Part shown: positions 50,769 through 59,193 of the stretch, one piece after another | Numbering within the stretch: the stretch's first letter is position 1 | Layout: every line of letters starts with the position of its first letter | NCBI RefSeq assembly: GCF_028416635.1 | Contig: NZ_CP114013.1 | Location: 5,394,001-5,458,000 of the forward strand | Length of the DNA: 64,000 bases | Origin: Baekduia alba | Lineage (GTDB): Bacteria > Actinomycetota > Thermoleophilia > Solirubrobacterales > Solirubrobacteraceae | Direction: 5' to 3' | Translations under genes and position numbers: made by a program | Notes under the pieces: generated by a model | Databases searched by the model: none | What the model saw: the letters and a program-made list of their open reading frames with translations, nothing else | What the model was told of the DNA's origin: nothing

Positions 50769-51770
50769 ATGCCCCCTCTCCCCTCCTTCATGCGGGCCGT
50801 CGTCCTCGACGCGGCGCCCGCGCCGCCCGAGGCGCTCGTCGTCCGCGAGCACCCCGTTCCCCGGCCCGATCCCGGCTGGGTCCTCATCGAGGTCAAGGCC
50901 TTCGGGCTGAACCGCTCGGAGCTGAAGACGCGGCTCGGGCTCGCCGACCCCGAAGTCACGTTCCCGCGCGTGCTGGGGATCGAGGCGACCGGCGTGGTCG
51001 CGGCCTGCCCCGGCGGCGAGCTGACAGTCGGCCAGCAGGTCGTCGCGATGATGGGCGGGATGGGCCGCCGGTTCGACGGCGGCTACGCGGAGTTCACGTG
51101 CGTGCCGGTCACGCAAGCGATCCCGTTCCGCAGCGAGCTGCCGTGGACGACGCTGGGCGCCGTGCCGGAGACGCTGCAGACCGCCTACGGCGCGCTGACC
51201 GTCGGGCTCGACGCGCAAGCCGGCCAGACGCTCCTGATCCGCGGCGGAACGTCGTCGGTCGGCCTGACCGCCGCGATCCTCGCCAAGCGGGGCGGCCTGA
51301 CCGTCCTGGCCACGACGCGGTCCGAGGCCAAGGCCGGCGCGCTGCGCGAGGCTGGCGTCGACCACGTCTTGCGCGACGAAGGCGTGATCGCCTCACGTGT
51401 GCGCGAGCTCGCGGCCGATGGGGTGGACGCGACGCTCGAGCTCGTCGGCGCGCCGACGCTGCGCGACAGCCTGGAGGCCACGCGCCTGCACGGCGTGGTC
51501 TGCAGCGCCGGCTACCTCTCCAACGAGTGGACCGTGCCGGACTTCTACCCAGCCGGCTACCTGCCCAACGGCGTGCACCTCACCGGCTACTCCGGCGACG
51601 CGTCCGACCTACCGCCGGCCGTCCTGCAGGACTTCCTGGACGGGGTCGCCACCGGCGAGGCGACGGTGCCGATCGCCAAGACCTACACCATGGACGAGAT
51701 CGCAACAGCCCACGACGACATGCAGCACGACCGCGTCGCCGGCAAGCTGGTGGTGTCGACGGGGCGCTAG
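50769..51770 (+). CDS. Medium-chain alcohol dehydrogenase/quinone oxidoreductase-like protein
   Basis: 333 aa from the ATG at 50769 (an ATG at 50745 is in frame). The GroES-like N-domain has VLIEVKAFGLNRSELKTRLG and FPRVLGIEATGVV. The Rossmann domain has LLIRGGTSSVGLTAAILAK and ATTRSEAK. The zinc-ligand Cys and the structural four-Cys loop of true alcohol dehydrogenases are absent, so it belongs to the zinc-independent NADPH:quinone reductase/enoyl reductase branch. Control by the divergent MarR regulator suggests a role in detoxifying quinones or electrophiles. Confidence 0.88.
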   Translation: MPPLPSFMRAVVLDAAPAPPEALVVREHPVPRPDPGWVLIEVKAFGLNRSELKTRLGLADPEVTFPRVLGIEATGVVAACPGGELTVGQQVVAMMGGMGRRFDGGYAEFTCVPVTQAIPFRSELPWTTLGAVPETLQTAYGALTVGLDAQAGQTLLIRGGTSSVGLTAAILAKRGGLTVLATTRSEAKAGALREAGVDHVLRDEGVIASRVRELAADGVDATLELVGAPTLRDSLEATRLHGVVCSAGYLSNEWTVPDFYPAGYLPNGVHLTGYSGDASDLPPAVLQDFLDGVATGEATVPIAKTYTMDEIATAHDDMQHDRVAGKLVVSTGR

Positions 51771-51899
51771 ATCGCCCAGGACGTCACCGACGATGAAGCG
51801 CTGCCCGACCGCCGCCAACCGCCCGCTGACCGGCTCTACCGCGTGACGGAGGCGGCCTAGTCGGCGGCGTCGACTCGGGCGAAGTGGGTGCTCGTGGTC

Positions 51900-52742
51900 T
51901 CACCGGCAGAGCGAGGACGCCAACACGGGGTTGCGCAGAATGCCGATGCCGGCGACCTCGGCCTCCACGACGTCGCCCGGCGCCAAGAAGCGCGGAGGCG
52001 ACATGAAGCCGCCGCAGCCCCACGGCGTGCCGGTGAGCAGCAGATCGCCCGGCTCGAGCGTGAACGAGCGTGAGCAGAAGGCGATCAGCTCGGCCACTCC
52101 GAACAGCATCTCCGCGGTACTGGAGTCCTGCACCGTGTCGTCGTTGACGCGCGTCCTCAGCGCCAGCGACTGCGGGTCGCCGAGCTCATCGCCAGTCACC
52201 ACGACCGGACCGATCGGGCCGAAGGTGTCGAGGCTCTTGCCTCGGATCCACTGACCGTCGGAGAACTGCAGGTCACGCGCAGAGATGTCGTTGGCGACCG
52301 TGTAGCCGAAGACGGCGTCGAGCGCTTCGTCGACGCTCACGTCGCGCGAGCGGCGACCGATGACGGCCGCGAGCTCGACCTCCCAGTCGACTTGCCGAGT
52401 CAGGGCAGGGTCGATGCGAATCGGCTCATCGGGCCCGATGATCGATGAGCGCAGCTTTGCGAACACCAGCGGTCGCTCAGGCCGCTCGAGGCCGGTCTCA
52501 CGGATGTGGTCGAGGTAGTTGAGCCCGATCGCCACGACGCTGCCAGGCCGCAGCGGCGCGCGCAGCACGGCGGAGTCGGGCGCGAGCGCCCCGGGCGCGA
52601 GCGCTGCCGCGCGCTCAGCGGGGTCGAGCGCGATCGCGTCGGCAAGCGTGAGACCCACGCCTCCCTGAACGAGCGCCCAGGAATCGCCTTGACCGACCGC
52701 GACGTGCGATGTGCCGTCGATCTCCAACGTTGCATACCGCAT
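51900..52742 (-). CDS. Fumarylacetoacetate hydrolase (FAH)-family protein
   Basis: 280 aa from the ATG at 52742. A small N-terminal domain is followed by the FAH fold: VVAIGLNYLDHIRETG, then VDWEVELAAVIGRRSRDVS with the two metal-binding Glu. NDISARDLQFSDGQWIRGKSLDTFGPIGP in blocks supplies the third acidic ligand, and DLLLTGTPWGCG ends the active site. The family includes acylpyruvate hydrolases, HpaG-type decarboxylases and isomerases of aromatic breakdown. It is the last gene of the molybdenum-hydroxylase cluster but has its own promoter region with a copy of the cluster operator just before the start. A late catabolic step is inferred. Confidence 0.9.
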   Translation of the reverse strand: MRYATLEIDGTSHVAVGQGDSWALVQGGVGLTLADAIALDPAERAAALAPGALAPDSAVLRAPLRPGSVVAIGLNYLDHIRETGLERPERPLVFAKLRSSIIGPDEPIRIDPALTRQVDWEVELAAVIGRRSRDVSVDEALDAVFGYTVANDISARDLQFSDGQWIRGKSLDTFGPIGPVVVTGDELGDPQSLALRTRVNDDTVQDSSTAEMLFGVAELIAFCSRSFTLEPGDLLLTGTPWGCGGFMSPPRFLAPGDVVEAEVAGIGILRNPVLASSLCR

Positions 52743-52746
52743 AGAT

Positions 52747-52761
52747 CACATACTACATGTA
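52747..52761 (-). promoter_or_regulatory. Cluster operator copy O3, upstream of the FAH-family gene
   Basis: On the minus strand TACATGTAGTATGTG lies 4 nt before the ATG at 52742. It matches the 15-bp core TACATGCAGTATGTA found twice at 62166-62180 and 62212-62226 at 13 of 15 positions, and the adjoining ATT is shared with O2. It would place this gene under the same regulator as the molybdenum hydroxylase operon. Confidence 0.6.
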
Positions 52762-52792
52762 ATGCTCGGGAGGGCGGTGCGGTGGGACCATC

Positions 52793-52836
52793 GGATCTCT
52801 GGACAACCGACGGGATCGCCGGTTGTCCAAAGATCC
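52793..52836. terminator. Long inverted repeat downstream of the Amt-like gene
   Basis: GGATCT (52793-52798) pairs with AGATCC (52831-52836), and GGACAACCG (52801-52809) with CGGTTGTCC (52820-52828), interrupted by one 2-nt bubble, around a 10-nt loop. It lies 68 bp beyond the Amt-like stop on the minus strand and before the FAH promoter, consistent with a terminator between these genes. Confidence 0.5.
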
Positions 52837-52903
52837 TCGATGGCGAGGGTTTGCGCTCGGACCAAATGTCGCGGCCAAGCCGGTCAGCGCTACAGCCGAC
52901 CGG

Positions 52904-54280
52904 TCAGTCCGCGAGACCGCTCAGGACGAGCTCCCGTTCGTCGAGGACGGCAATCGCCTCGTCGTCGGAGTTCGACTCGCCCCAGTACGCGCGGTCGAAT
53001 CCCTCGATCTCCGTCGCCTCGGAGACGCGCAGGCCGCCGACCTTCTCGAAGAACAGCGCCATCAGGAGCGAGGAGACGCCGGCAAGCGCGACGATCGCCA
53101 GCACACCGATGGCCTGCCAACCCGGATTGATCTCCGCGTGGCGCAGCGCATAGTCGCCGGTCGCGCCGAAGTACCCCCCGGTCTTCGTGCCCCACTCGAT
53201 GAAGCCGCAGGCGATCGCGCCGACGACGCCGCAGCCGAGCCCGAGCGGCACCACCTTGGCGTCGTCGATGCCGAAGCGAAACGCGACCCGCCGCGTGAGG
53301 AGCGCGACCGGAGGGCCGAACAGGGCAACGATCATGATCACCCACGGATGAGCGATGTCGATCATCGTGCCGCTGATGACGATGCCGGCGATCGGTCCGA
53401 GCGCGACCCAGACCCACTCGCGCGTCCGGTAGGCGACGATCGTCCCCGAGAGCGCGCCGGCGGCGTAGGCGACGACCACGTTGATGAACGCGATGCCCCA
53501 GCCGCTGGAGGTCAGCGAGATGCCGAGGTAGCCCTGGCCGGGAACGTAGTAGCCGGAGCCGAGCACGAGCAGCGGCACCGCGAACAGGATCAACATGACG
53601 CCCGCGACCGCGAGCGCCTTGTTCGACGGCGCGGGGCCGATGCCGCGCGGGTCGGGTCGCAGCGAGCCGAGCCGCGGCTTGAGCCGCCAGTTGAGCACGA
53701 GCGCGAAGGTCCCGGCGAAGATGTAGAGCGGGAAGACGCCCTCGAGGTCGTGCACGCCGCGGTTGGTCAGCCAGGACGCGGAGCCCCAGCACAGGTAGCC
53801 GGCGAACGGCGACAGCACGAGGCCGACGACGAGCGCCATCGAGTACAGCGGCAGCGGCTTGATGCGTTCGAAGACGCTCGAGTGGATCAACGCCATCGTG
53901 GCCATCGAGAACGTCGCGAAGAAGACGACGAAGATCTGCTGCACGTCGGCGGACGGGATCGCGGCCGGATCGATGTGCCCGGCGAAGCTCGTCATGCCGC
54001 GGCCGCCGATCCAGAAGTCCCTGAGCGAGTCGCCGAGCGTCAGGCCGAACGCCTGGTAGAACTGCCACGCCCAGATGGCGTAGCCGACGACGAACGTCGC
54101 GAGACCGGCGATCAACGACGCGGCCAGCTTCTGCACGGCTGTGTCGAGCGAGTTCTTGCGCCGCGCGAGTCCCACGTCGACGAGCGTGAGCCCGAGCACG
54201 ATGAGGATGACCGACGCCGCGGCGACCGAGTACAGGATGTCCTCGGCAAAGAGCTGCGTCGTCGTCTGAAACTTGAACAT
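52904..54280 (-). CDS. Ammonium-transporter-family membrane protein lacking the twin histidines
   Basis: 458 aa from the ATG at 54280, with GGAGGAGG upstream. It has about eleven hydrophobic helices and Amt-like stretches: FERIKPLPLYSMALVVG, the CWGSASWL segment, and a C-terminus GLRVSEATEIEGFD typical of Amt cytoplasmic tails. The signature DFAGGTVVH of AmtB reads DLEGVFPLY here, so the first pore His is Tyr. The second His region (FGVHGVCG in AmtB) reads PLGLGCG, with no His. These residues carry NH3/H+ in Amt. The protein may therefore move a different substrate, such as an organic amine or the cluster's own substrate (inference). It lies 67 bp after the alpha/beta-hydrolase gene. Confidence 0.8.
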   Translation of the reverse strand: MFKFQTTTQLFAEDILYSVAAASVILIVLGLTLVDVGLARRKNSLDTAVQKLAASLIAGLATFVVGYAIWAWQFYQAFGLTLGDSLRDFWIGGRGMTSFAGHIDPAAIPSADVQQIFVVFFATFSMATMALIHSSVFERIKPLPLYSMALVVGLVLSPFAGYLCWGSASWLTNRGVHDLEGVFPLYIFAGTFALVLNWRLKPRLGSLRPDPRGIGPAPSNKALAVAGVMLILFAVPLLVLGSGYYVPGQGYLGISLTSSGWGIAFINVVVAYAAGALSGTIVAYRTREWVWVALGPIAGIVISGTMIDIAHPWVIMIVALFGPPVALLTRRVAFRFGIDDAKVVPLGLGCGVVGAIACGFIEWGTKTGGYFGATGDYALRHAEINPGWQAIGVLAIVALAGVSSLLMALFFEKVGGLRVSEATEIEGFDRAYWGESNSDDEAIAVLDERELVLSGLAD

Positions 54281-54347
54281 ATCCCTCTCCTCCTCCTTTG
54301 ACCTGTCACACTTCCCTGCACTCACCGACCGACCGGCCGGGCCCAAC

Positions 54348-55277
54348 TCACGCAGCCGTCGTGGTGTTCCTCGCTTCCCCTCGCGAGGCTGTTCGGGATC
54401 CACCTCCGGTCGTCGACGGATCCGGCAGGAAGTCGAGAACGGCGGCGTTGAAGGCGTCGGGCTGCTCGAACTGCGGCCAGTGCCCGGCGTCCTCGACGAT
54501 CGCCAGCCGTCCGCGCGGCAGCGCCGCGACCGCGCGCTCGGCGGCGTCGAGGCCGTGGACCGGATTGGCACGCGTCCACAGCACGAGCACCGGGGCCTCG
54601 ATGCGCGCGAGCGCCGCCTCGTCGATCTGCTGGGGCACGTAGCGCTCGGGCGTCAGCAGCGTGACGACGCGCCCGGCGATGCGCTGCCACCCCGGCTGAT
54701 CCCACAGGCGGCGGCGCAGCTCGACCAGCTCGTCGGTGACGGTCGTCGCGTCCGCGACGACCCATTCGAGCCGGCGCCGGATCAGCGCGCGGTCCAACGA
54801 CTCGACCGCCTGGGCGCTGCGCGCGACGAGCCCGGCGAAGGCCTCCCAGCCGTCGGCGCCGGCGACCGGCAGCCCGGCCATCGTGTTGAGCACCAGCGCG
54901 CCCACGCGGTCGGGCGCCTCGAGCGCCAGCCAGCACGCGATCCAGCCACCCAGGGACTGCCCGACGAGATCGGCGCGCTCGATGCCGAGGGCGTCCATCA
55001 GCGCGAGCACGTGACGCCCGTAGTCGGCGATGTCGTAGCCGCCGTCGGGCTTGTCGGTCAGCCCATGGCCCAGCAGGTCCGGCGCCACGACGCGCCGCCG
55101 GGTCCCGAGTGCCGCCAGGTTGCGAACGTGGTTCTCGGCGGACGCCTCGATGCCGTGCATCACGATCGCCGGCGGACCGTCGCCCGCCTCGAGGCAGCGC
55201 GTCCGGATGCCGCTGACATCACGGAAGCGCACCTCGAGTCCGAGCGCGTCGAGCCACAGCGACGGACCTGCGGTCAT
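54348..55277 (-). CDS. Alpha/beta-fold hydrolase, MhpC-like
   Basis: 309 aa from the ATG at 55277, 2 nt after the DUF59 stop. It has an oxyanion loop VMHGIEAS, the strand DLLGHGLTDKPDGGYDIADY, the nucleophile elbow VGQSLGGW and the catalytic His in EDAGHWPQFEQP. The form resembles C-C bond hydrolases of meta-cleavage pathways and the deformylase NicD. The usual acidic residue after the sixth strand (WGRxD) reads WTRAN, so the catalytic Asp is apparently Asn. Activity may be altered or use another acid. Its place in the cluster suggests ring-opening product hydrolysis. Confidence 0.85.
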   Translation of the reverse strand: MTAGPSLWLDALGLEVRFRDVSGIRTRCLEAGDGPPAIVMHGIEASAENHVRNLAALGTRRRVVAPDLLGHGLTDKPDGGYDIADYGRHVLALMDALGIERADLVGQSLGGWIACWLALEAPDRVGALVLNTMAGLPVAGADGWEAFAGLVARSAQAVESLDRALIRRRLEWVVADATTVTDELVELRRRLWDQPGWQRIAGRVVTLLTPERYVPQQIDEAALARIEAPVLVLWTRANPVHGLDAAERAVAALPRGRLAIVEDAGHWPQFEQPDAFNAAVLDFLPDPSTTGGGSRTASRGEARNTTTAA

Positions 55278-55279
55278 GC

Positions 55280-55696
55280 TCAGCGCTCCTTAGCGGCACG
55301 CGCGCTGCGGGCGAGGACCGCGGGCATCAGCGAGATGAGCTGACTGTGCGCCGGCTGACCGGCGCACGGCTGCCGGAAGCGCGGCGGCATCAGCCCGACC
55401 GTCTCGAGGTTGGCGCGCGCCTCGTCGGTCATGAGGTCCGGCGACCACGGGCGTCCCCGGTCGAAGTGCACGACCACGTCCTCCACGCCCTCGACCGTGC
55501 GTACCGCCGCGGTCACCTGCTCCGAGAACAGCTCCCAGAAGGGACAGCTCATCGACGTCAGGCTCAGACTGACCTCGACGCGCCCGCCTTCGATCTCGAC
55601 GCCCTGAAGCATGCCGAGATCGACGATGTTGATGCCGAGCTCGGGGTCGATGACCTCGCCCAGGATCTGTCTGACCTGCTCGGTGTCCACGCGCAT
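55280..55696 (-). CDS. DUF59/MIP18-family protein (PaaD/SufT-like)
   Basis: 138 aa. The domain opens VRQILGEVIDPELGINIVDLGML, the hallmark DPE(L/I)xxxxVxLG of this family, and continues VSLSLTSMSCPFWELFSEQV with the conserved Cys. A ~45-residue C-terminal extension contains further Cys (RQPCAGQ). Members assist Fe-S cluster assembly or delivery (SufT, PaaD). In this operon the obvious client is the 2Fe-2S subunit of the molybdenum hydroxylase, though that link is inference. It sits between the amidohydrolase and alpha/beta-hydrolase genes. Confidence 0.88.
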   Translation of the reverse strand: MRVDTEQVRQILGEVIDPELGINIVDLGMLQGVEIEGGRVEVSLSLTSMSCPFWELFSEQVTAAVRTVEGVEDVVVHFDRGRPWSPDLMTDEARANLETVGLMPPRFRQPCAGQPAHSQLISLMPAVLARSARAAKER

Positions 55697-55720
55697 CGCT
55701 GGTACCTCCTTGGTTGAACG

Positions 55721-57094
55721 TCACTCGGCGATCGGGTTGGCGCGGGTGCGCACGATCGGCATCGCCGGAGGCTCGCCGGCGCCCGCCGCGCTCACGACGT
55801 CGCGCGTCAGGTAGCCGTGCGTGTAGGTCATCGAGGACTCGTTCGACCACGACTCCAGGTCGCGGTCGACATCGACCACCTCGCCGTCGAGGATGATCGT
55901 CTCGATCCGCGCCGGGTCCTGGAGGACCGCGATGTCCTGCGACGGATCGCCGTCGACGACGAGCAGGTCGGCGAGCATGCCCGGCGCGACCCCGCCGATC
56001 TCGTTCTCCAGGTTGAGCGTGACGCCGGCGTTGTAGGTGGCGGCGGTGATCGCCTCGAGCTCCGTCAGGCCGCCGTACTTCATGAGCAGCTCCAGCTCCT
56101 TGGCGTGCCACTCGCCGTAGGGCGTCATCGCGAAGCCGGTGTCGGTCCCGACGACGAGCTTGACGCCTGCCGCGCGGCACATGTGGAGGCTCTCCGCGGT
56201 GCGCTCGAGCATCCGCTTCGAGGCCTCGACGATGAACGGCGGCGAGCCGATCAGGTCGCCGTACTCGGCCCACACCTCGAGCAGCAGGAGCGTGGGCACG
56301 AGCGGCGTCTGGCGCTCGGCGAGCAGCTCGACGGTGGACTCGGTCAGCAGGTTGCCGTGCATGATCCAGTCGAAGCCGGCCAGCACGGCGGCGCGCGTCT
56401 CGGCGTTCCCGCGCGCGTGGATGGTGCAGCGCTTGTTGAGCTGGTGCGCGAGGTCCGCGATCGTCACCAGCTCCTCATCGCGGAAGGACTGGTAGTCGCC
56501 GAAGGGGCTGTCGGCGAGCTTGATGAAGTCGACGCCGTTCTTCACCTGTCGCCGAACCTCGGCGATCATCGCGTCGAGGGTGTTGCAGCGGATGCCGATG
56601 CCGCCCTCGATCACGCCGGCGTCGTCGGGGTACCAGTCGGTCAGCCCGTTGCTGGTGGTGATGTAACGGCCGGCGGAGGTCATCCGCGGGCCCTTGATCC
56701 GACGCTCGGCGATGCCGTCGCGGATCGCGACGCCGATGAAGTAGCTGCCGCCCGGCTGCGAGATGCCGGTGACGCCGGCCGCGAGGACCTTCTGCACGTT
56801 CCACGCCGCTCGCAGCGTGCGGCCCTCGACGCTGGTGAAGATGTCCTGCTCCTCCTGCGTCATCGACTCGCCGTAGGTCATGTGGCAGTGGGCGTCGATC
56901 AGGCCGGGCATCAGCGTCTTGCCGCTTGCGTCGATGTGCACGGCGTCGGCCGGTCCCGGTTGCGCCGCGCCGTCCGTCGCCGCCGCCTCGACCGACTGGA
57001 TGCGGCTGCCCTCGATCACGACGTCGACTCCGCGCCGCGGCGCGTTGCCCATCCCGTCGATGACGTCGCAGTTGTGGATCACGATGGTGGTCAC
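55721..57094 (-). CDS. Amidohydrolase-superfamily enzyme
   Basis: 457 aa from the GTG at 57094, 16 nt after the GntR stop. Metal ligands are DAHCHM (HxH) after PGLI, Lys in DFIKLADSP, His in TIHARGNAET and IMHGNLL, and Asp in GTDTGFAMTP, followed by LTELEAITAATYNAGVTL and the terminal beta-sandwich (GVAPGMLADLLVVDGDP). This is the imidazolonepropionase/prolidase-like branch. It should hydrolyse a C-N bond in a cyclic or linear amide. In a cluster with a ring hydroxylase it is a strong candidate for ring opening of an N-heterocycle, but the substrate is not identifiable from sequence. Confidence 0.9.
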   Translation of the reverse strand: MTTIVIHNCDVIDGMGNAPRRGVDVVIEGSRIQSVEAAATDGAAQPGPADAVHIDASGKTLMPGLIDAHCHMTYGESMTQEEQDIFTSVEGRTLRAAWNVQKVLAAGVTGISQPGGSYFIGVAIRDGIAERRIKGPRMTSAGRYITTSNGLTDWYPDDAGVIEGGIGIRCNTLDAMIAEVRRQVKNGVDFIKLADSPFGDYQSFRDEELVTIADLAHQLNKRCTIHARGNAETRAAVLAGFDWIMHGNLLTESTVELLAERQTPLVPTLLLLEVWAEYGDLIGSPPFIVEASKRMLERTAESLHMCRAAGVKLVVGTDTGFAMTPYGEWHAKELELLMKYGGLTELEAITAATYNAGVTLNLENEIGGVAPGMLADLLVVDGDPSQDIAVLQDPARIETIILDGEVVDVDRDLESWSNESSMTYTHGYLTRDVVSAAGAGEPPAMPIVRTRANPIAE

Positions 57095-57110
57095 GCGTTC
57101 TGCACCCCTC

Positions 57111-57776
57111 TCATTCCGGCCCGTCGCCGTCGATGACATCGAGCATCCCGTTGACCACCCCTTGCAGGTGGTCGACGATCGCCGACTGCAGCTCAGCGTC
57201 GTCGCGTCGACGCAGGGAGTCGAGGATCCGGCGGTGGCCGCGCTGCGTCTCCTCGAGGTCGTGCGTCTTGAAGTAGATGCGGATGTACGGGTCAGACCGC
57301 CGGATGAGACCGTCGATGGTCTCCAGCAGGAACGGCCGGTCCGCCGCCTGGTACAGCCCCTCGTGGAACTCACGGTTCAGGGCGAAGAAGTTCGGGCTGC
57401 CGACCTGATCCATCGCGGACACGAGCGCCTCGAGGTGATCCAGGGCCTCGTCCGCCAGGTTCGGGAGCGCGAAGCTCGCCGCCAGCGGCTCGAGGACCGT
57501 GCGCATCTCGTAGCACTCGAGCACCTCTGAGCGAGACGGCGTGAAGACGGTCGGCGGATAGTTCGTGCGGCGCACGACGACGCCCTGGGCCTCGAGCGCC
57601 GAGATCGCTTCGCGGACCGGCGTGCGCGACACCCCGAGCTCGCGCGCGAGCTCGTCGATCCGCAGAACCGCACCGGGCTCGAGCTCGCCGTTGTCAATGC
57701 GATCGCGCAGCGTGCCGACGACCTGGTCGACGAGCGAGACGTTCTGCAGCGGGTGTACCGGGCTGCGTCGCGTCAT
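57111..57776 (-). CDS. GntR-family regulator, FadR/FCD subfamily
   Basis: 221 aa from the ATG at 57776, overlapping the stop of the small hydroxylase subunit (ATGA). The N-terminal winged helix has LRIDELARELGVSRTPVREAISALEAQGVV. The all-helical FCD domain (about residues 85-215) contains NREFHEGLYQAADRPFL and HRRILDSLRRRDD, with the His/Asp residues that bind metal or a carboxylate ligand. It lies inside the catabolic operon and is the only regulator in the cluster. It is the best candidate to bind the three repeated palindromes at 52.75 and 62.2 kb. Confidence 0.9.
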   Translation of the reverse strand: MTRRSPVHPLQNVSLVDQVVGTLRDRIDNGELEPGAVLRIDELARELGVSRTPVREAISALEAQGVVVRRTNYPPTVFTPSRSEVLECYEMRTVLEPLAASFALPNLADEALDHLEALVSAMDQVGSPNFFALNREFHEGLYQAADRPFLLETIDGLIRRSDPYIRIYFKTHDLEETQRGHRRILDSLRRRDDAELQSAIVDHLQGVVNGMLDVIDGDGPE

Positions 57777-58324
57777 GAGCCGCTCGCCACCGAGCGGGCC
57801 GCCCGCAGGCGCTGAGCGGCGTCGAGCGCCGCCTCGACGATCTTCTGATAGCCGGTGCAGCGACACAGGTTGCCGCGGATCGCCTCGCGGACCTCCTCAT
57901 CGGTGGGATCCGGGTTGCGGTCGAGCAGGTCGACCAGCACCAACAGCATGCCCGGCGTGCAGAAGCCGCACTGCACGGCGCCGTGGTCGCGGAACGCGGC
58001 CTGCAGCGGGTGCAGGGACCCGACGTCGACGCCGCGCGCCTCGACCGGCACACCGGCGCCGTCACCGAACGGCAGCAGCTCCTCGCGCGCCAGGCCCTCG
58101 ACGGTGGTGATGTGCGCTCCGTCGACCTGGAGGGCGAGGACGTTGCAGGACTTCACCGAGCCGCCGTCGACCAGCACGGCGCAGCAGCCGCAGCGCGCCT
58201 CCCAGCAGCCGGCATGCGTTCCGGTGAGCCCGGCCTCGTCGCGAATCAGGTCGATCAGCAGCGTGCGCTCGTCGACCTCCGCCTCGAACGGACGCTCGTT
58301 GATGGTTACCGACACGTGCTCCAC
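57773..58324 (-). CDS. Molybdenum hydroxylase small (2Fe-2S) subunit
   Basis: 183 aa from the GTG at 58324, 2 nt after the FAD-subunit stop. The plant-ferredoxin-type domain has GCWEARCGCCAVLVDGGSVKSC and the C-terminal helical domain CGFCTPGMLL and GNLCRCTGY, giving all eight Cys for two 2Fe-2S clusters. It passes electrons from the molybdenum centre to FAD. It is co-translated with the GntR gene. The CoxS/XdhC-type length is normal. Confidence 0.93.
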   Translation of the reverse strand: MEHVSVTINERPFEAEVDERTLLIDLIRDEAGLTGTHAGCWEARCGCCAVLVDGGSVKSCNVLALQVDGAHITTVEGLAREELLPFGDGAGVPVEARGVDVGSLHPLQAAFRDHGAVQCGFCTPGMLLVLVDLLDRNPDPTDEEVREAIRGNLCRCTGYQKIVEAALDAAQRLRAARSVASGS

Positions 58325-58326
58325 GC

Positions 58327-59193
58327 TCAGTCCCTCCCGTTGGTGGCGGCGGCAACGACGCGATACACGAGCACGGGCAGGACGTCGCGCTTGTAGCCGG
58401 CCATGATCATCGGATTTGCCAGCTCGTCGGGCAGCCCGTCGGACGCCCGGCTTCGAGCCATGGCCGCCAGATCCTCCTCGACGCCGCGGCCGACGAGCGC
58501 CTCTTCGACCGCCGTCAGGCGCGTGGGCACCGGACACACCGCCCCGCACGCGACGTTGGCCGCGACCACACGACCGGCGGCGTCGACATCGATCAGACAT
58601 CCCGCCGACGCGATCGCCGAGTCGAAGCGCCGCAGGCGGTGCTTGACGAAGCCCGACCGCACCGTGGGCGCGCTGGCGGGGAAGTGGATGCGCGCGAGCA
58701 CCTCGTCGGGCGCGAGGTCGGTCTTACGCGGCCCGTGCAGGAAGTCGGCGGCCGCCAACCGGCGCGTGCCGCGGCTGGAGGCGAGCTCGAGCTCCGCGTC
58801 GCCGAGCACCGCGGCGAGGGGAAAGTCGAAGGCCGGCTCGGCCTGGCACAGCGCGCCCCCGACGGTGCCCATGCGCCTGACCGGGACGTCGGCGATGTCG
58901 CCCGCGATCTCGGGCAGGATCGCATGCGCCCCCTTGGGCAGGTCATGCGTGTGGAGCGTCCAGTACGTCGTGGCGGCGCCGAGCGTCAGCGTGCCGTCGT
59001 CCGCGTAGCAGATGCCGCGCGTCTCGGGCACGTCCTGCAGCGACACGAGGACGCTCGGCCGCTCGCGGCGGTCCTTCATGCCCAGCAGCAGGCTCTGCCC
59101 GCCGGCGATCACGCACGCGTCGCCGGCGTTCCCGGCCAGGACCGCGGTCGCCTCCTCCAACGAGCCGGGACGGACATAGCGGAACGGCTTCAT
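58327..59193 (-). CDS. Molybdenum hydroxylase medium (FAD) subunit
   Basis: 288 aa from the ATG at 59193, with GGGAGG upstream and overlapping the large-subunit stop (ATGA). The FAD-binding domain has VIAGGQSLLLGMKDR and RRMGTVGGALCQAEPAFDFP, the two phosphate-binding signatures of the family. The C-terminal domain follows from about residue 175 (RSGFVKHRLRRFDSAIASAG). It takes electrons from the small subunit and passes them to NAD, quinone or oxygen. The acceptor cannot be told from sequence. Confidence 0.93.
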   Translation of the reverse strand: MKPFRYVRPGSLEEATAVLAGNAGDACVIAGGQSLLLGMKDRRERPSVLVSLQDVPETRGICYADDGTLTLGAATTYWTLHTHDLPKGAHAILPEIAGDIADVPVRRMGTVGGALCQAEPAFDFPLAAVLGDAELELASSRGTRRLAAADFLHGPRKTDLAPDEVLARIHFPASAPTVRSGFVKHRLRRFDSAIASAGCLIDVDAAGRVVAANVACGAVCPVPTRLTAVEEALVGRGVEEDLAAMARSRASDGLPDELANPMIMAGYKRDVLPVLVYRVVAAATNGRD

